Shown here one piece after another: positions 6,325-15,762 of a stretch of 23,326 nt of DNA (position 1 is the stretch's first letter; the number at the start of each line of letters is the position of its first letter). Made by a program: the position numbers and the translations under genes. Origin of the DNA: JBDIAG01 sp963835085 (GTDB taxonomy: Bacteria; Actinomycetota; Actinomycetes; Actinomycetales; CAWJMD01); NCBI GenBank assembly GCA_963835085.1, contig CAWIED010000006.1, positions 1 through 23,326 of the forward strand, given 5' to 3'. The notes beneath the pieces were generated by a model. That model saw nothing but the letters and a program-made list of their open reading frames with translations, searched no databases and was not told the origin of the DNA.

Positions 6325-8826
6325 TTACTCGGCGCTGATCTCCTGGGGGGACTCGGGCACGCCGGCGGTGATCAGCGATCCATCGCCGCGAGCAGCCCCG
6401 ATGACGGGCGAATGCCCTTGCAGGCTCGGCCGCCGGGGGCCCTGGTTGCGCAGTGAAACCGACACCGGCTCTCCCGCCTGCACCACGAAGCGTTCGGAGC
6501 GCACCCACACCTCGATTGGATCTCCGTCGTCGAGAGTGAACTCGATAGCAGTCTTGGTCAGCTCGACGACAAGTCGATGTCCTCTGAGCACCAGCGGGAA
6601 GGACAGGCCCTCCCACTCGGCCGGCAGCCTCGGGTCGAACGAGAGCCGGCCGTTGTCGCGCATGCCTGCGAATCCGGATACCAGCGCCGCCCACACTCCA
6701 CCCGCCGAGGCGATGTGCACGCCGTCGGAGGTGTTGCGGTGCAGGTCGGCCAGGTCGACGAACAGACCGGTGAGGAAGTACTTCAGTGCCATGTCGGCAT
6801 AGCCGACCTCGGCGGCGATGATCGACTGCACCACCGCCGACAACGTGGAGTCGCCCGTGGTGATGGGGTCGTAGTACTCGAAGTCGGCGCGCTTCTCAGC
6901 CAGGGAGAACTGGTCACCCTGCAAGAACAGGGCCAGCACCACATCGGCCTGCTTCAACACCTGGAACCGGTAGATCACCAGCGGATGAAAGTGCAGCAAT
7001 AAAGGACGCAATTCCGGTGGTGTAAGCTCCAGATCCCACAATTCGCGCTCCAGGAAATGCTCGTCCTGGGGGTGCACTTCGAGAGTCTCGTCGTAGGGGA
7101 TGAACATCCCGTTGGCACAGTCCTGCCATTCCTGCGGCTCGTCGTCGAAGAGGTCGAGCCGCTTGGCGACGCGCGCATACAGGTCGGGAAGGTCTTGCTT
7201 GAGCTGGCGCACGACCGCAGCAGCACGAGTCAGGTTATAACGCGCCATGACGTTCGTGTAGAGGTTGTTGTTGACGACGGTGGTGTACTCGTCGGGCCCC
7301 GTCACGGAATGGATATGGAACGTCCGATCGTCGTCGGTCTCGCGCCAGAAGCCGAGGTCGGCCCACATTCTGGCCGTCTCGACGAGAATGTCGACACCCT
7401 GGCTGTACAGGAACTCGGTATCGCCGGTGACGTGCACGTATTTGTACACGGCATAGGCGATGTCGGCATTGATGTGGTATTGCGCGGTGCCTGCCGCATA
7501 GTAGGCAGAGGCCTCTTCACCGCTGATAGTGCGCCACGGGAAGAGCGCTCCGCGCATGCTCATCTCCCGGGCGCGCTGGCGCGCGGCCGGGAGCATGTGC
7601 GCTCTGAAACGCAAGGCGTTGCGCGCGATCTCGGGGTTGGTGTACGCCAGGAAGGGGATGACGTAGACCTCGGTGTCCCAGAAGTAATGCCCCTCATAGC
7701 CCGATCCTGTAACACCCTTGGCAGCCACGCCGAGCGTGTCGGCGCGGGCAGATGCCTGCGCCAGCTGGAACAGCGACCAGCGCACGGCCTGCTGCAAGGC
7801 CGGCTGATCCTTGATGACCACATCGGTGTTGTGCCAGAAGCGATCTAGCCAAATGCGCTGGCCTCGCTCATAGTGCGCCACACCCTGCTCGTGCACCCGG
7901 TCGAGCGTACGTCGGCACCGGTCGAACAGCTCGCGCACCGGCACCCCGCGGGAGGTGTGGTACGAGACGACCTTGGTGAGCCGGATCGGCCTGTCTTTCT
8001 CGGCGCGCACCCGGAACACCTGCTTGGACAGGTCGCCCTCATAACGCAGCAACGTGTCGAAGGTGTTCTCGGTGTTCATCGTATGCTCGGCCGCAACGGC
8101 GATCGTCATGCCGGAATGCGCGCATTTGTAGCCCACGATCAGCCGATCGTCTTTGTGATACTCGTCTTGCGGCAGCAATACCCGGTCGGCGAACTTGCCG
8201 GCCTTTCGGGGGTCGATCCGACCGCTGGGGTCTGCTTTGACCACGGTGTTGTGGTATTCGTCCGCCCCGTCTTGACGGTTAATGATCTGCGAGGAGATGA
8301 CCACCGGAGCGAACCCCGACAGCATGGTGACCTCGATGGTCATGATCGCGACGTGCCGTTCAATGAACGAGACCATACGTGTCGTAGTTACTTTGACGCG
8401 TTTACCCGAGGGGGTACGCCAGATGAGATCGCGTCGGTAGATTCCCTGCTGGAAGTCGACAGAGCGTTCGTAGCTTTCGAGTTCGGCCACCGACAGCAGT
8501 AGAGGCTCGTCGTCCACGTACAGCTTCATCGTCTTGGTGTCGGGAACGTTGACGATCGTCTGGCCGGTACGGGCGAAGCCGAAGGCCTCCTCGGCGTGGT
8601 TGATCGTCCAGGTCTCGTGAAAACCGTTGATGAAGGTGCCGTTCAGCTGCGAACTGCGGCCCTCCTCGGGATTTCCCCGCAGCCCCAGGTAGCCATTGCC
8701 CACCGCGAACAGGGTCTCGGTGGTGCCGAGATCGTCCTCGTTGGGCGAGGTCTCCACGAGCCGCCATTCGTCGACGGGAAACCTGACCCGATCTACCGGA
8801 TCGGCGTCGAATTGAAAGACATCCAT
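6325..8826 (-). CDS. glycoside hydrolase family 65 disaccharide phosphorylase (maltose/trehalose/kojibiose type)
   Basis: GH65 enzymes mostly phosphorolyse alpha-linked glucose disaccharides to beta-glucose 1-phosphate plus glucose in the cytoplasm. The 833 residues have the family order: N-terminal beta-sandwich (to about 290) beginning AVGNGYLGLRGNPEEG, the (alpha/alpha)6 barrel with GHYFWDTEVYVIPFLAY (379-395), the catalytic acid Glu513 in SVTGPDEYTTVVNNN, the phosphate-site motif KQADVVLALFL (625-635), the HRNTSDGVHIASAGG loop (696-710), and a C-terminal beta domain. The ATG at 8826 is one base after the pgmB stop, so the two are translationally coupled. That pairing supports a product channelled to glucose 6-phosphate and resembles Rv3400-Rv3401. 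Sequence motifs do not separate maltose, trehalose, kojibiose or nigerose specificity. Confidence 0.93.
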   Translation of the reverse strand: MDVFQFDADPVDRVRFPVDEWRLVETSPNEDDLGTTETLFAVGNGYLGLRGNPEEGRSSQLNGTFINGFHETWTINHAEEAFGFARTGQTIVNVPDTKTMKLYVDDEPLLLSVAELESYERSVDFQQGIYRRDLIWRTPSGKRVKVTTTRMVSFIERHVAIMTIEVTMLSGFAPVVISSQIINRQDGADEYHNTVVKADPSGRIDPRKAGKFADRVLLPQDEYHKDDRLIVGYKCAHSGMTIAVAAEHTMNTENTFDTLLRYEGDLSKQVFRVRAEKDRPIRLTKVVSYHTSRGVPVRELFDRCRRTLDRVHEQGVAHYERGQRIWLDRFWHNTDVVIKDQPALQQAVRWSLFQLAQASARADTLGVAAKGVTGSGYEGHYFWDTEVYVIPFLAYTNPEIARNALRFRAHMLPAARQRAREMSMRGALFPWRTISGEEASAYYAAGTAQYHINADIAYAVYKYVHVTGDTEFLYSQGVDILVETARMWADLGFWRETDDDRTFHIHSVTGPDEYTTVVNNNLYTNVMARYNLTRAAAVVRQLKQDLPDLYARVAKRLDLFDDEPQEWQDCANGMFIPYDETLEVHPQDEHFLERELWDLELTPPELRPLLLHFHPLVIYRFQVLKQADVVLALFLQGDQFSLAEKRADFEYYDPITTGDSTLSAVVQSIIAAEVGYADMALKYFLTGLFVDLADLHRNTSDGVHIASAGGVWAALVSGFAGMRDNGRLSFDPRLPAEWEGLSFPLVLRGHRLVVELTKTAIEFTLDDGDPIEVWVRSERFVVQAGEPVSVSLRNQGPRRPSLQGHSPVIGAARGDGSLITAGVPESPQEISAE

Positions 8827-8827
8827 C

Positions 8828-9538
8828 TCAGATCAGCTCGGCAAGGTCGGCGACGATCAGGTCTGCTCCCGCCTGGATGAGCTCGTCGGCCCCCGCACCG
8901 CGATCGACCCCGACCACGAGGCCGAAGCCGCCGGCCCGGCCGGCCGCAACTCCACTGACAGCGTCTTCGAGGACGACGGACCGCGTATTGGTGGTGCCGA
9001 GTGCGGTGGCCGCGTAACTATAGGTGTCGGGCGCCGGCTTGCCGGGCAGTCCTTCCCGACGTGCCACCGCACCGTCGACCACGAGCGGAAACCTGTCGGT
9101 GAGACCTGCCGCAGCGAGCACGGCCGGGGCGTTCTGCGACGAGGAGACGATCGCGACCTTGACCCCGAGCGAGATCAGGTGATCGATGAGCGTCACGCTG
9201 CCGGGGTAGGGCTGCACCCCATCGCGTGCCAGCACCGACGTGAACACCACGTTCTTGCGATTGCCCAGACCGCAGATGGTCTCGACATCCGGCCCGTCGC
9301 TCGGATCGCCCTCCGGCAGGCTCAGCCCACGCGAGGCGAGCATCGTGCGCACTCCGTCGTAACGCGGCTTGCCGTCGACATAGGCGAAATAGTCGTCAGC
9401 AGTGTAAGGCTCACTGACGCCCTTGCTGGCGAGATAGGCAGAGAACATCTCCGCCCACGCCACCATGTGCACCTCAGCGGTTGGAGTCACCACACCGTCG
9501 AGATCGAAGAGTGCAGCATCGAATCTTGTCCAGTCCAC
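8828..9538 (-). CDS. pgmB: beta-phosphoglucomutase, HAD superfamily
   Basis: The enzyme converts beta-glucose 1-phosphate to glucose 6-phosphate, feeding the product of the adjacent GH65 phosphorylase into glycolysis. The 236-residue product has the HAD nucleophile motif FDLDGVVTP (Asp12, Asp14), the cap region with YFAYVDGKPRYDGVRTML, motif II in AIVSSSQNAP, the lysine in GLPGKPAPDTY and motif III in VVLEDAVSGVAAGRAGGFG. The GTG at 9538 is chosen as start because the upstream in-frame codons are not HAD-like and because TAGGCT sits exactly 7 bases before it, fitting leaderless initiation. It is the first gene of the pgmB-GH65 operon. Confidence 0.92.
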   Translation of the reverse strand: MDWTRFDAALFDLDGVVTPTAEVHMVAWAEMFSAYLASKGVSEPYTADDYFAYVDGKPRYDGVRTMLASRGLSLPEGDPSDGPDVETICGLGNRKNVVFTSVLARDGVQPYPGSVTLIDHLISLGVKVAIVSSSQNAPAVLAAAGLTDRFPLVVDGAVARREGLPGKPAPDTYSYAATALGTTNTRSVVLEDAVSGVAAGRAGGFGLVVGVDRGAGADELIQAGADLIVADLAELI

Positions 9539-9551
9539 AACGCGCAGCCTA
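9539..9551 (-). promoter_or_regulatory. leaderless promoter -10 for pgmB-GH65
   Basis: Minus strand TAGGCT (9551-9546) plus 7 bases leads directly into GTG 9538. The same hexamer and spacing occur before nuoH. Confidence 0.5.
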
Positions 9552-10028
9552 GTGCCGGGCGGCAGGGCAGGTGTCAGCCTTGCCGAATGGACCCACTCCG
9601 TCAGGGACGGCAGGAACCAGACCAACCGACGAAGGTCGCTCGTCCCCGGGCCGCCCCTGTCACTGCGCGAGCAGGTCGCCGGCGTGCTACAACGCTGGGC
9701 GCCTGTCGCGGCGGCCCCTGCCTGAGACGCCTGACGTTGGCCTCTGGAGTTGTCCCTTTTCCGACACGATCGCGAGGCACGCTCTTCGATTCGTGCTCAG
9801 CTAGTTCGTGGCCACGCCAATCGTGTCGGATAAAGGACAACGGCTGCGTGATCATTCAGGTCGCGTTGCGCCTCGGCAGGCGCCCACGAGAGCAGGGATG
9901 GACTATATGACCAATCTGCGCTCCGACCGCGGGCGGTCGTTGGTCTTGATGAAGTGGGATCCACGGTTGCAAGTACGTGCCCGCGTTGCGCCTCAGCCCT
10001 GGGGCCATGCCGCCTTCCCGGCTATCCG
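9552..10028. other. intergenic gap between nuoN and pgmB
   Basis: I find no convincing gene. Besides the inverted-repeat element at 9749-9841, it holds a small perfect hairpin, GCGCCT-CGGC-AGGCGC, at 9868-9883, and a 13-base direct repeat CGCGTTGCGCCTC at 9862-9874 and 9982-9994. Confidence 0.6.
9749..9841. repeat. 93-bp element with 22-bp terminal inverted repeats
   Basis: The 22 bases at 9749-9770 (starting GTTGTCC, ending CCGACACGAT) match the reverse complement of 9820-9841 at 20 of 22 positions. The symmetry weakens inwards but continues partly around a centre near 9795. The size and architecture fit a MITE-like element or a long hairpin. No target-site duplication is visible at the ends, and no transposase lies in the window. 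Confidence 0.6.
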
Positions 10029-11639
10029 CTAGGTCATCAAGCCGGGAAGAATGGTGAACACCACGAGCAGACCACCGGCCAGCGACAACGCGGCACCCTC
10101 GGCGTGGGTGACATGCCAGGTGGGCGTCGACTGCTGGCCAGCGCTGACCACCGTCCACACCCAGCGCAGGTAGTAGGCGAGCGCCAGCGCAACGTTGACG
10201 GCCGCCACCAACGCGAGCCACCACACGCCCGCTTCCACCGGTGGCCGCAGGGCAGCGACCTTGGCGATGAGTCCAGCGAGGCCGGGCGGGAGGCCAGCGA
10301 GGCTGAGCAGGGCCAGCACCAGCAACGCCCCTGCGACGGGCTCGCGTCGGATCAGGCCGGCCTCGTCGCTGATGAGGTGCCGTCGGCCAGCCGGGTGGTG
10401 TCGGCTGACGAGCAGCACCACGGTGAACGCGCACAGCGAGGCCGCGGCATAGGCCATCAGGTAGGTGGTGACCGCGCCCGTCACCTCACCCGTCACGCTC
10501 GAACCCGTGAGCGGCAACAGCGCCCACCCGGCCTGCGCGATCGTCGACCACGCGAGCATGCCGATGCAGGTGGGCTGCACGAGAGCCACGAGGTTTGCCA
10601 GGGTCATCGTCACAGCTACCAGAACCGCCAGCCAGCCGCGGCCGAAGCCCGGCAACGCGGAGACCACCAACGCCACGGCCGTGACGCCCGCGATCTTCGA
10701 CACGCTGGACAGGAACGCCGACACGGGGAGCGGGGTCGCCGGATACACATCGGGCACCCACAGCCCGAACGGCAGAGCTGCCACCTTGTAACCGACCCCG
10801 GCGACGACGAAGGCCAGCCCCAACGGCACCAGGTGATCGCCGCCCGTCAGCAGCCGGGCGCCGCTCTGCAGGCCCGCCAGAGAGACCGTGCCGGTGCCCG
10901 CATAGATCAGTGCCACGCCCAGCAGAGCCAGTCCGAACGAGATCACGGACACCAGCAACAACTTGGTGGCCGCCAGCGCCGAACGTGCCGTTCTCGTCGT
11001 GGCCACCATTCCGACGACAGGAAGCGAGGCGATCTCGACCGCGATGAGAATGGTGAACAGGTCTCGCGCACCGATGAGGGCCAGCGCGCCCGTGGTCGCG
11101 GCGAGCAGGAGGGCCCAGAACTCGGCGCGTTGCAAGGTATCTGGGCGCGCGACGGGCCGGGGAACGATATCTGCGTTCGGGCCAGGCAGCACCCCGGCGG
11201 GAAGCGACGCGTTGATGGGCAATGCCGAGTTGGAGAGCAGTGCTGTCTTGGCAGGCAGGGTTGTCTTGGAGGAAGAGGCTTCGCCGGCGAGTACGGGCTG
11301 AACCGGCCCCGCCGCCAGACTCCGTTCGCCGCGCGCCAGCAACACCGTGACGGCCGCCGCGAGGATGACAGTCACCTGCAGACCTAGCGTGTCGCGGGCG
11401 GCATAGAAGCTGCAGCCGCCCACCAGGCAGAACGTCTGGTGCAGCTCACCGCGCGCCAGCGGGGTCAGCGCTATCGCCGCCAGCCCGAGACCGCCGAGGG
11501 GGATGGCATCGAGCAGGCGGCGCCTGCCGGGCCACACCGCCTGCAGCACCAGCACGGCAAGCATCGTCACGGTGACGATGGCCAGCGGCGCTATGGCCAC
11601 CCAGTCGACGGCCTGCACCTCCAGTGCTGAGAGGTTCAC
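10029..11639 (-). CDS. nuoN: NADH-quinone oxidoreductase subunit N
   Basis: NuoN is one of three antiporter-like membrane subunits of complex I that couple quinone reduction to proton pumping. The 536 residues show hydrophobic segments throughout. Charged channel residues are in place: Glu202 in FTILIAVEIASLP, Lys285 in VGYKVAALPFGLWVPDVYP and Lys315 in SSVSKIAG. A polar, low-complexity stretch at about 105-170 between the early and middle membrane segments is longer than usual. The GTG start at 11639 overlaps the nuoM stop as GTGA, so it is translationally coupled. It is the last gene of the nuo operon. Confidence 0.93.
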   Translation of the reverse strand: MNLSALEVQAVDWVAIAPLAIVTVTMLAVLVLQAVWPGRRRLLDAIPLGGLGLAAIALTPLARGELHQTFCLVGGCSFYAARDTLGLQVTVILAAAVTVLLARGERSLAAGPVQPVLAGEASSSKTTLPAKTALLSNSALPINASLPAGVLPGPNADIVPRPVARPDTLQRAEFWALLLAATTGALALIGARDLFTILIAVEIASLPVVGMVATTRTARSALAATKLLLVSVISFGLALLGVALIYAGTGTVSLAGLQSGARLLTGGDHLVPLGLAFVVAGVGYKVAALPFGLWVPDVYPATPLPVSAFLSSVSKIAGVTAVALVVSALPGFGRGWLAVLVAVTMTLANLVALVQPTCIGMLAWSTIAQAGWALLPLTGSSVTGEVTGAVTTYLMAYAAASLCAFTVVLLVSRHHPAGRRHLISDEAGLIRREPVAGALLVLALLSLAGLPPGLAGLIAKVAALRPPVEAGVWWLALVAAVNVALALAYYLRWVWTVVSAGQQSTPTWHVTHAEGAALSLAGGLLVVFTILPGLMT

Positions 11640-13291
11640 GAGCCCACCCCCAACATGCGCACCGCGGGGCCGGTGAGCGAGAGCAGCAACCAGGGCTGCA
11701 CCCCGAAACCGATGGTGGCGACCACCAGCGGGGCCAGCACGGTGAGTTCGACCCGGCTCAGATCCTTGCCCGCGTCCGGTGCACTGTGCGGCGCACCGCT
11801 GAGCACAGCGCTGGTTGGCCCTGCACTGGCGTTTCCGCTGGTGGCTTGGGCGTGCGCGGTGGAAACGGCCTCCAGCGCGGGCGCCTGGCCGTGCCAGATC
11901 AGGTAGAGCACGCGGAACAAGTAGCCGGCCGCCAGCAGCGCACCCAGGGCGGCGGCCAGCGCCAACCAAGGGCCTGCGGCGCCTAAGCCCATGCCTTCCG
12001 TGTTCGGGCCTCGCCAGGTGCCGAGCAGGGTCAGCACCTCACCCCAGAAGCCGGCCAGCCCCGGCAGACCCGCCCCGGCGGCGGCGCCGAGGGCGAGCAT
12101 CCAGCCCAATCGGGGGTGACTGTCGCGCAGCCCGGCCGGCAGCTGCGTGAGGTCAGCCGGACGCTGCGCCAGGTGGCGATGCTTGATCATCCCGACCACC
12201 CAGAACAGCAGGCTGGTGACCACTCCGTGCGCCACGCCCACGAACAACGCGCCCTGCAGGCCCTCGCGAGTGCCGGAGGCCACTCCCAGCACGACGAACC
12301 CCATGTGGGCCACCGATGAGAAGGCGATCAGCCGCTTGAGGTCGCGTTCCACAAGACACACGAGCCCGCCCCACACGATGCCGACCACGCCGAGCACCCC
12401 CAGCGGCAGCGCGAGTCGTCCGACCCCCAGGGGCAGAAAGCCGGCGACGAGCCGCACCAGGCCGTAGGAACCCAGCTTGAGCAGCACCCCAGCCAGTAGC
12501 ACGGAGCCGACCGTGGGAGCGAGCGTGTGGGCCGGCGGCAGCCAGGAGTGCAGCGGCCAGATGGGCACCTTGACCCCGAGGCCGATGATCAACAACGAGG
12601 CGATACCCGCCTGCAGGCCGGTCGACAGATGCGGGGCGACCAAGGCCACCACGCCGAAGTCGGTGCTGCCCGACTCGATCGCCAACCACAGGATTCCGAC
12701 CAGCATGATGGCCGAGCCGAGGGCCGTGTAGAGCACGAAGCGGGTTGCCGCCGAACGCTTTTCGGCCAGCTGCGCGGGCCCGTCGTCGGGGCTGCCACCC
12801 CACCGGCCGATCAGCACCCACATCGGGATGAGTACCGTCTCGAACCCCACGAAGAAGACGATCAGGTCGCGGGCGAGAAACGTCAGGACGGCGCCTGCTT
12901 GAGTGGCGAGCAGACAGCAGAGCAAGCCCGCAGGCGGTGGACGGCCCTCGGTCTCGCCGGGCTGGGCATCGTCCGAGCCTGCCCACAGATACCAGCAGGC
13001 GAGCGCCGACAGCACACAGGTGAGCACCACCAGGGGCGCGCTGATGCCATCGAGACCGAGGTGGATCCGCGCACCGAGCCAGCCGATCCACGGCGCGCTG
13101 AGCTGAGCGACGTCATCGCCGCTCGACCAGGGGCGGGTCAGCGCCACGAGGCCCACCGACAAGACCACCGATACGCAGGCCGACATCGTGGCGACGGCGG
13201 CTGCCACGTCGGGGCGGCGTCCGCTGCATCCGGCGACAGCCGCGCCGAGTGCCGGCACGGCGACGAGGCAGATCAGCAACAGGCTCGTCAT
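11636..13291 (-). CDS. nuoM: NADH-quinone oxidoreductase subunit M
   Basis: This is a second antiporter-like subunit of the complex I membrane arm, 551 residues. Seen are Glu151 in FVGFETVLIPMWVLIGRWGG, Lys241 in GLGVKVPIWPLHSWLPPAH, Lys272 in LAGVLLKLGSYG, LERDLKRLIAFSSVAHMG-like sequence at 314-331 and Glu418 in GLAGFWGEVL. In the loop before LKLGSYG it reads HTLAPT where many homologues have HTEAPT. A polar, Ala/Ser/Pro-rich loop (about 468-512) precedes the last membrane helix. The ATG at 13291 overlaps the nuoL stop (ATGA), and the gene overlaps nuoN by four bases. Confidence 0.94.
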   Translation of the reverse strand: MTSLLLICLVAVPALGAAVAGCSGRRPDVAAAVATMSACVSVVLSVGLVALTRPWSSGDDVAQLSAPWIGWLGARIHLGLDGISAPLVVLTCVLSALACWYLWAGSDDAQPGETEGRPPPAGLLCCLLATQAGAVLTFLARDLIVFFVGFETVLIPMWVLIGRWGGSPDDGPAQLAEKRSAATRFVLYTALGSAIMLVGILWLAIESGSTDFGVVALVAPHLSTGLQAGIASLLIIGLGVKVPIWPLHSWLPPAHTLAPTVGSVLLAGVLLKLGSYGLVRLVAGFLPLGVGRLALPLGVLGVVGIVWGGLVCLVERDLKRLIAFSSVAHMGFVVLGVASGTREGLQGALFVGVAHGVVTSLLFWVVGMIKHRHLAQRPADLTQLPAGLRDSHPRLGWMLALGAAAGAGLPGLAGFWGEVLTLLGTWRGPNTEGMGLGAAGPWLALAAALGALLAAGYLFRVLYLIWHGQAPALEAVSTAHAQATSGNASAGPTSAVLSGAPHSAPDAGKDLSRVELTVLAPLVVATIGFGVQPWLLLSLTGPAVRMLGVGS

Positions 13292-15762
13292 CCGACCTGC
13301 ACCACCAAGGCGACAGCGGTGCCAAGCACCACCGCGGCGGCGGCCACCCACCCCAGGTAGCCGGTGATGTTGCCGGTCTGAACGCGTGCCACCATGCGGG
13401 CGACCACCGGCAGGTTGCCGGGCGCCCGCACCCAGGTGCCGATAACCGCATCGTCACCTGCGGCGACGAGCCTGGCGAGCGCCTGCGTCGGCCGCACGAC
13501 CAGGTTCTGCTGCAGGCGCTGATACCCGAAACCGCCTGCGGCTGCTGCGCGGAGGCCGGCCGGCAGCCGGGTCGCGAGATCGCGATGTCCGGCAGGCCCG
13601 CGGACGAAGCCCAACCCCACGCCGGCCAGGGCCAGCACGATTCCCGCGGCCGAGGTGAGGGTGCCGATGGCGTAGCCGCGAAGGCCCACGGCAACGAACG
13701 GCAGGACGCCGACAGCGAAGGTGGCCAGCACCAGCAGCCACAGCGGGACGCTCATGGTGACCGGAACAGCTGGGCCGGGTACGGGTTCTACAGGCACTTT
13801 CGGGTCGACAGGCACCGATCGCCGTGCGGCGGCCACGCGAGGTGCAACAGCAGGCTCGTCGAGCCGGCTGGTGGGGTGCACAGTGCCCGGTGCCACGCTG
13901 CGCTGTCCGGAGACCGCACGCGCCAACCGGCTCTGCGCCTCGGCACTCCCAGTCATTCCGGCCTCGTGGGCGCCACCGGCTTCGGTTCGGGGCGTCGAAG
14001 CGGCATCGTCCGTGGGCTCACCCCGATAGCGGGCCAGCCGCTCGGTGTATGGGTCCGACAGACCGGCCCGCAGCCGCCGGCGGGCGAGTTCGGCCTGGTA
14101 AGCCCGCTCGGCACGGCCGGTCTGGCTCCAACGCGGGTCGCGGCTGGTGTCGAGGTCGGCGATGAGATCCCAGTCCTGGTACTGGCCGTGGTCGTCGACG
14201 AACGACCAGGATGCCGGCTCGGGCTGTCCGGCAGTCTCGGCCGGGGGCCGGAACCCGGGGCCGCGCACTGCTCCCGGCTGATTGGCAGGGGCCACCGTCT
14301 GGGTGGGCGAGGCGGGAGGCAGCGCGGCGAGTTCGTCCTTCTCCCCCACCGGCAAACCCAACGGCGTGCCCGGCCGCACGACCGACAGTGAGCGCGCAGG
14401 CAGATCGGAGCGGGTGACCGCAGCGAAGAGCCGGGCCGAATAGCAGGCCGTCAGCACCGTGGTGAGGAGGAGACTGGCGAACACGAGCAGACTCGTCCAC
14501 CGCCACCCCGCCAGGCCCCCACCGGTTACCGCCTGCTCGGCAGCGGTGAAGATGCCCTCCTTGCCCACGAACCCGGCCAGCGGCGGCAGCGCCGCCAGCC
14601 CCATGAGGCCGAGTCCGAAGAGCACCGTGAGCCGGGGATCGCGGCGACGCAGGTCGGCCAGGCCGTCCAATCGAGTGGTGCCGAACCGCACCGAGATCGC
14701 TCCGGCGGCGAGGAAGAGCAGCGACTTGAAGGCCGCATGGCCGAGCATCAGAGCGAGCGCACCCGCGCGCCCGGCCGCCGAGCCCAGCGCGAGCGCCGAG
14801 AGCATGACGGCGATCTGGCTGATCGTGGAGAAGGCGAGCACCCGCTTGAGGTCGTCGGCACACAGGGCGGCCACACCGGCGCCGAGCATGCTCACGCATG
14901 AGATCACCGCCAGCACGGCCAGCGCGGGTGCGCTGCGATCGAGCAAGGGGCCCAGCCGCACGAGCACAACCACACCGGCGGCGACCATCGTGGCCGCATG
15001 GATCAGGGCCGACACCGGGGTCGGGCCTTCCATTGCGTCGGGCAGCCAGCCGTGCAGGGGGAACTGGGCCGACTTGCCCACCACGCCGATCACCAGGCCG
15101 ATGGTGGCGATGCTGAGCGCGGTGGGGTTCAGCGTGCCGGCACGAGTCAGCAGAGTCGAGATCGTGGTGGTTCCGCCCGCCGCGTACAAGGCCACGATGC
15201 CCAGTACGAAACCGACATCGCCGAACCGGGTGACGAGAAAGGCCTGCAGCGCTGCCCGGCGAGCGGCCTGGCGTTCGCTGTGATGACCTATCAAGAGATA
15301 GGAGCAGAAGCCCATGACCTCCCAGCCGATGAGCAACAGCAGCAGATCGTTGGCGCCGACCACCACCAGCATGGCGGCCGTGAACAGCGAGATCGTGGCC
15401 GCGAAGGGCGCGTAGCGCAACGGGCCCGAATCATGGTGCGGCACCAGGTATCCGGCCGAGTAGACCTGTACCGCGAGCGCGACCCCGGTGACGGCCAGAG
15501 CGACCAGCGCGGTGCGTGCCGACAGCGTCCAATCGAGGTTCATGGTGCGCGGGCCCAGGTCGAGCGGACCGAGCAGGCCGATGGTGACCGAGCCTCCACG
15601 CCAGGTCAGGAGCGTCAACCCGATCGCGCAGCCGAAGGCGATCAGCGCGGCAGCAACCGCGAGGCCGATCGCCGCCGGACGGCGATTGCGGCCTACCGGC
15701 AGTCCGAGCAGGGCCGCCAGGGCGGGAGCGCCGACCAGGCCGAGGGCGAGCAGCTGCCTCAT
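13288..15762 (-). CDS. nuoL: NADH-quinone oxidoreductase subunit L with a ~220-residue hydrophilic insertion
   Basis: NuoL is the distal antiporter-like subunit and carries the long lateral helix in other organisms. At 824 residues it is well above the usual 600-680. The conserved core is intact: GWEVMGFCSYLLIGHHSERQAARRAA (146-171) with Glu148, GKSAQFPLHGWLPDAMEGPTPVSALIHAATMV (229-260) with Lys230, DDLKRVLAFSTISQ and LAGFVGKEGIF with Lys401. Between CYSARLFAAVTR (about 451) and SVPLWLLVLATFAVG (about 671) lies a polar, Pro/Ala/Arg-rich segment containing YQDWDLIADLD and RAERAYQAELARRRLR, followed by the C-terminal membrane helices. The reading frame is continuous, so this is not a frameshift product. 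The ATG overlaps the nuoK stop, and the stop overlaps nuoM. Confidence 0.93.
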   Translation of the reverse strand: MRQLLALGLVGAPALAALLGLPVGRNRRPAAIGLAVAAALIAFGCAIGLTLLTWRGGSVTIGLLGPLDLGPRTMNLDWTLSARTALVALAVTGVALAVQVYSAGYLVPHHDSGPLRYAPFAATISLFTAAMLVVVGANDLLLLLIGWEVMGFCSYLLIGHHSERQAARRAALQAFLVTRFGDVGFVLGIVALYAAGGTTTISTLLTRAGTLNPTALSIATIGLVIGVVGKSAQFPLHGWLPDAMEGPTPVSALIHAATMVAAGVVVLVRLGPLLDRSAPALAVLAVISCVSMLGAGVAALCADDLKRVLAFSTISQIAVMLSALALGSAAGRAGALALMLGHAAFKSLLFLAAGAISVRFGTTRLDGLADLRRRDPRLTVLFGLGLMGLAALPPLAGFVGKEGIFTAAEQAVTGGGLAGWRWTSLLVFASLLLTTVLTACYSARLFAAVTRSDLPARSLSVVRPGTPLGLPVGEKDELAALPPASPTQTVAPANQPGAVRGPGFRPPAETAGQPEPASWSFVDDHGQYQDWDLIADLDTSRDPRWSQTGRAERAYQAELARRRLRAGLSDPYTERLARYRGEPTDDAASTPRTEAGGAHEAGMTGSAEAQSRLARAVSGQRSVAPGTVHPTSRLDEPAVAPRVAAARRSVPVDPKVPVEPVPGPAVPVTMSVPLWLLVLATFAVGVLPFVAVGLRGYAIGTLTSAAGIVLALAGVGLGFVRGPAGHRDLATRLPAGLRAAAAGGFGYQRLQQNLVVRPTQALARLVAAGDDAVIGTWVRAPGNLPVVARMVARVQTGNITGYLGWVAAAAVVLGTAVALVVQVG

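Noticed and set aside
6071..6694. Minus strand frame through the 73-bp repeats
   Set aside because: The repeat period is not a multiple of three, so copies fall in different frames, and the other half is GH65 out of frame.
9954..11387. Long + strand open frame opposite nuoN (477 codons)
   Set aside because: Gln/Arg/His-rich composition and full overlap with nuoN mark it as an antisense shadow.
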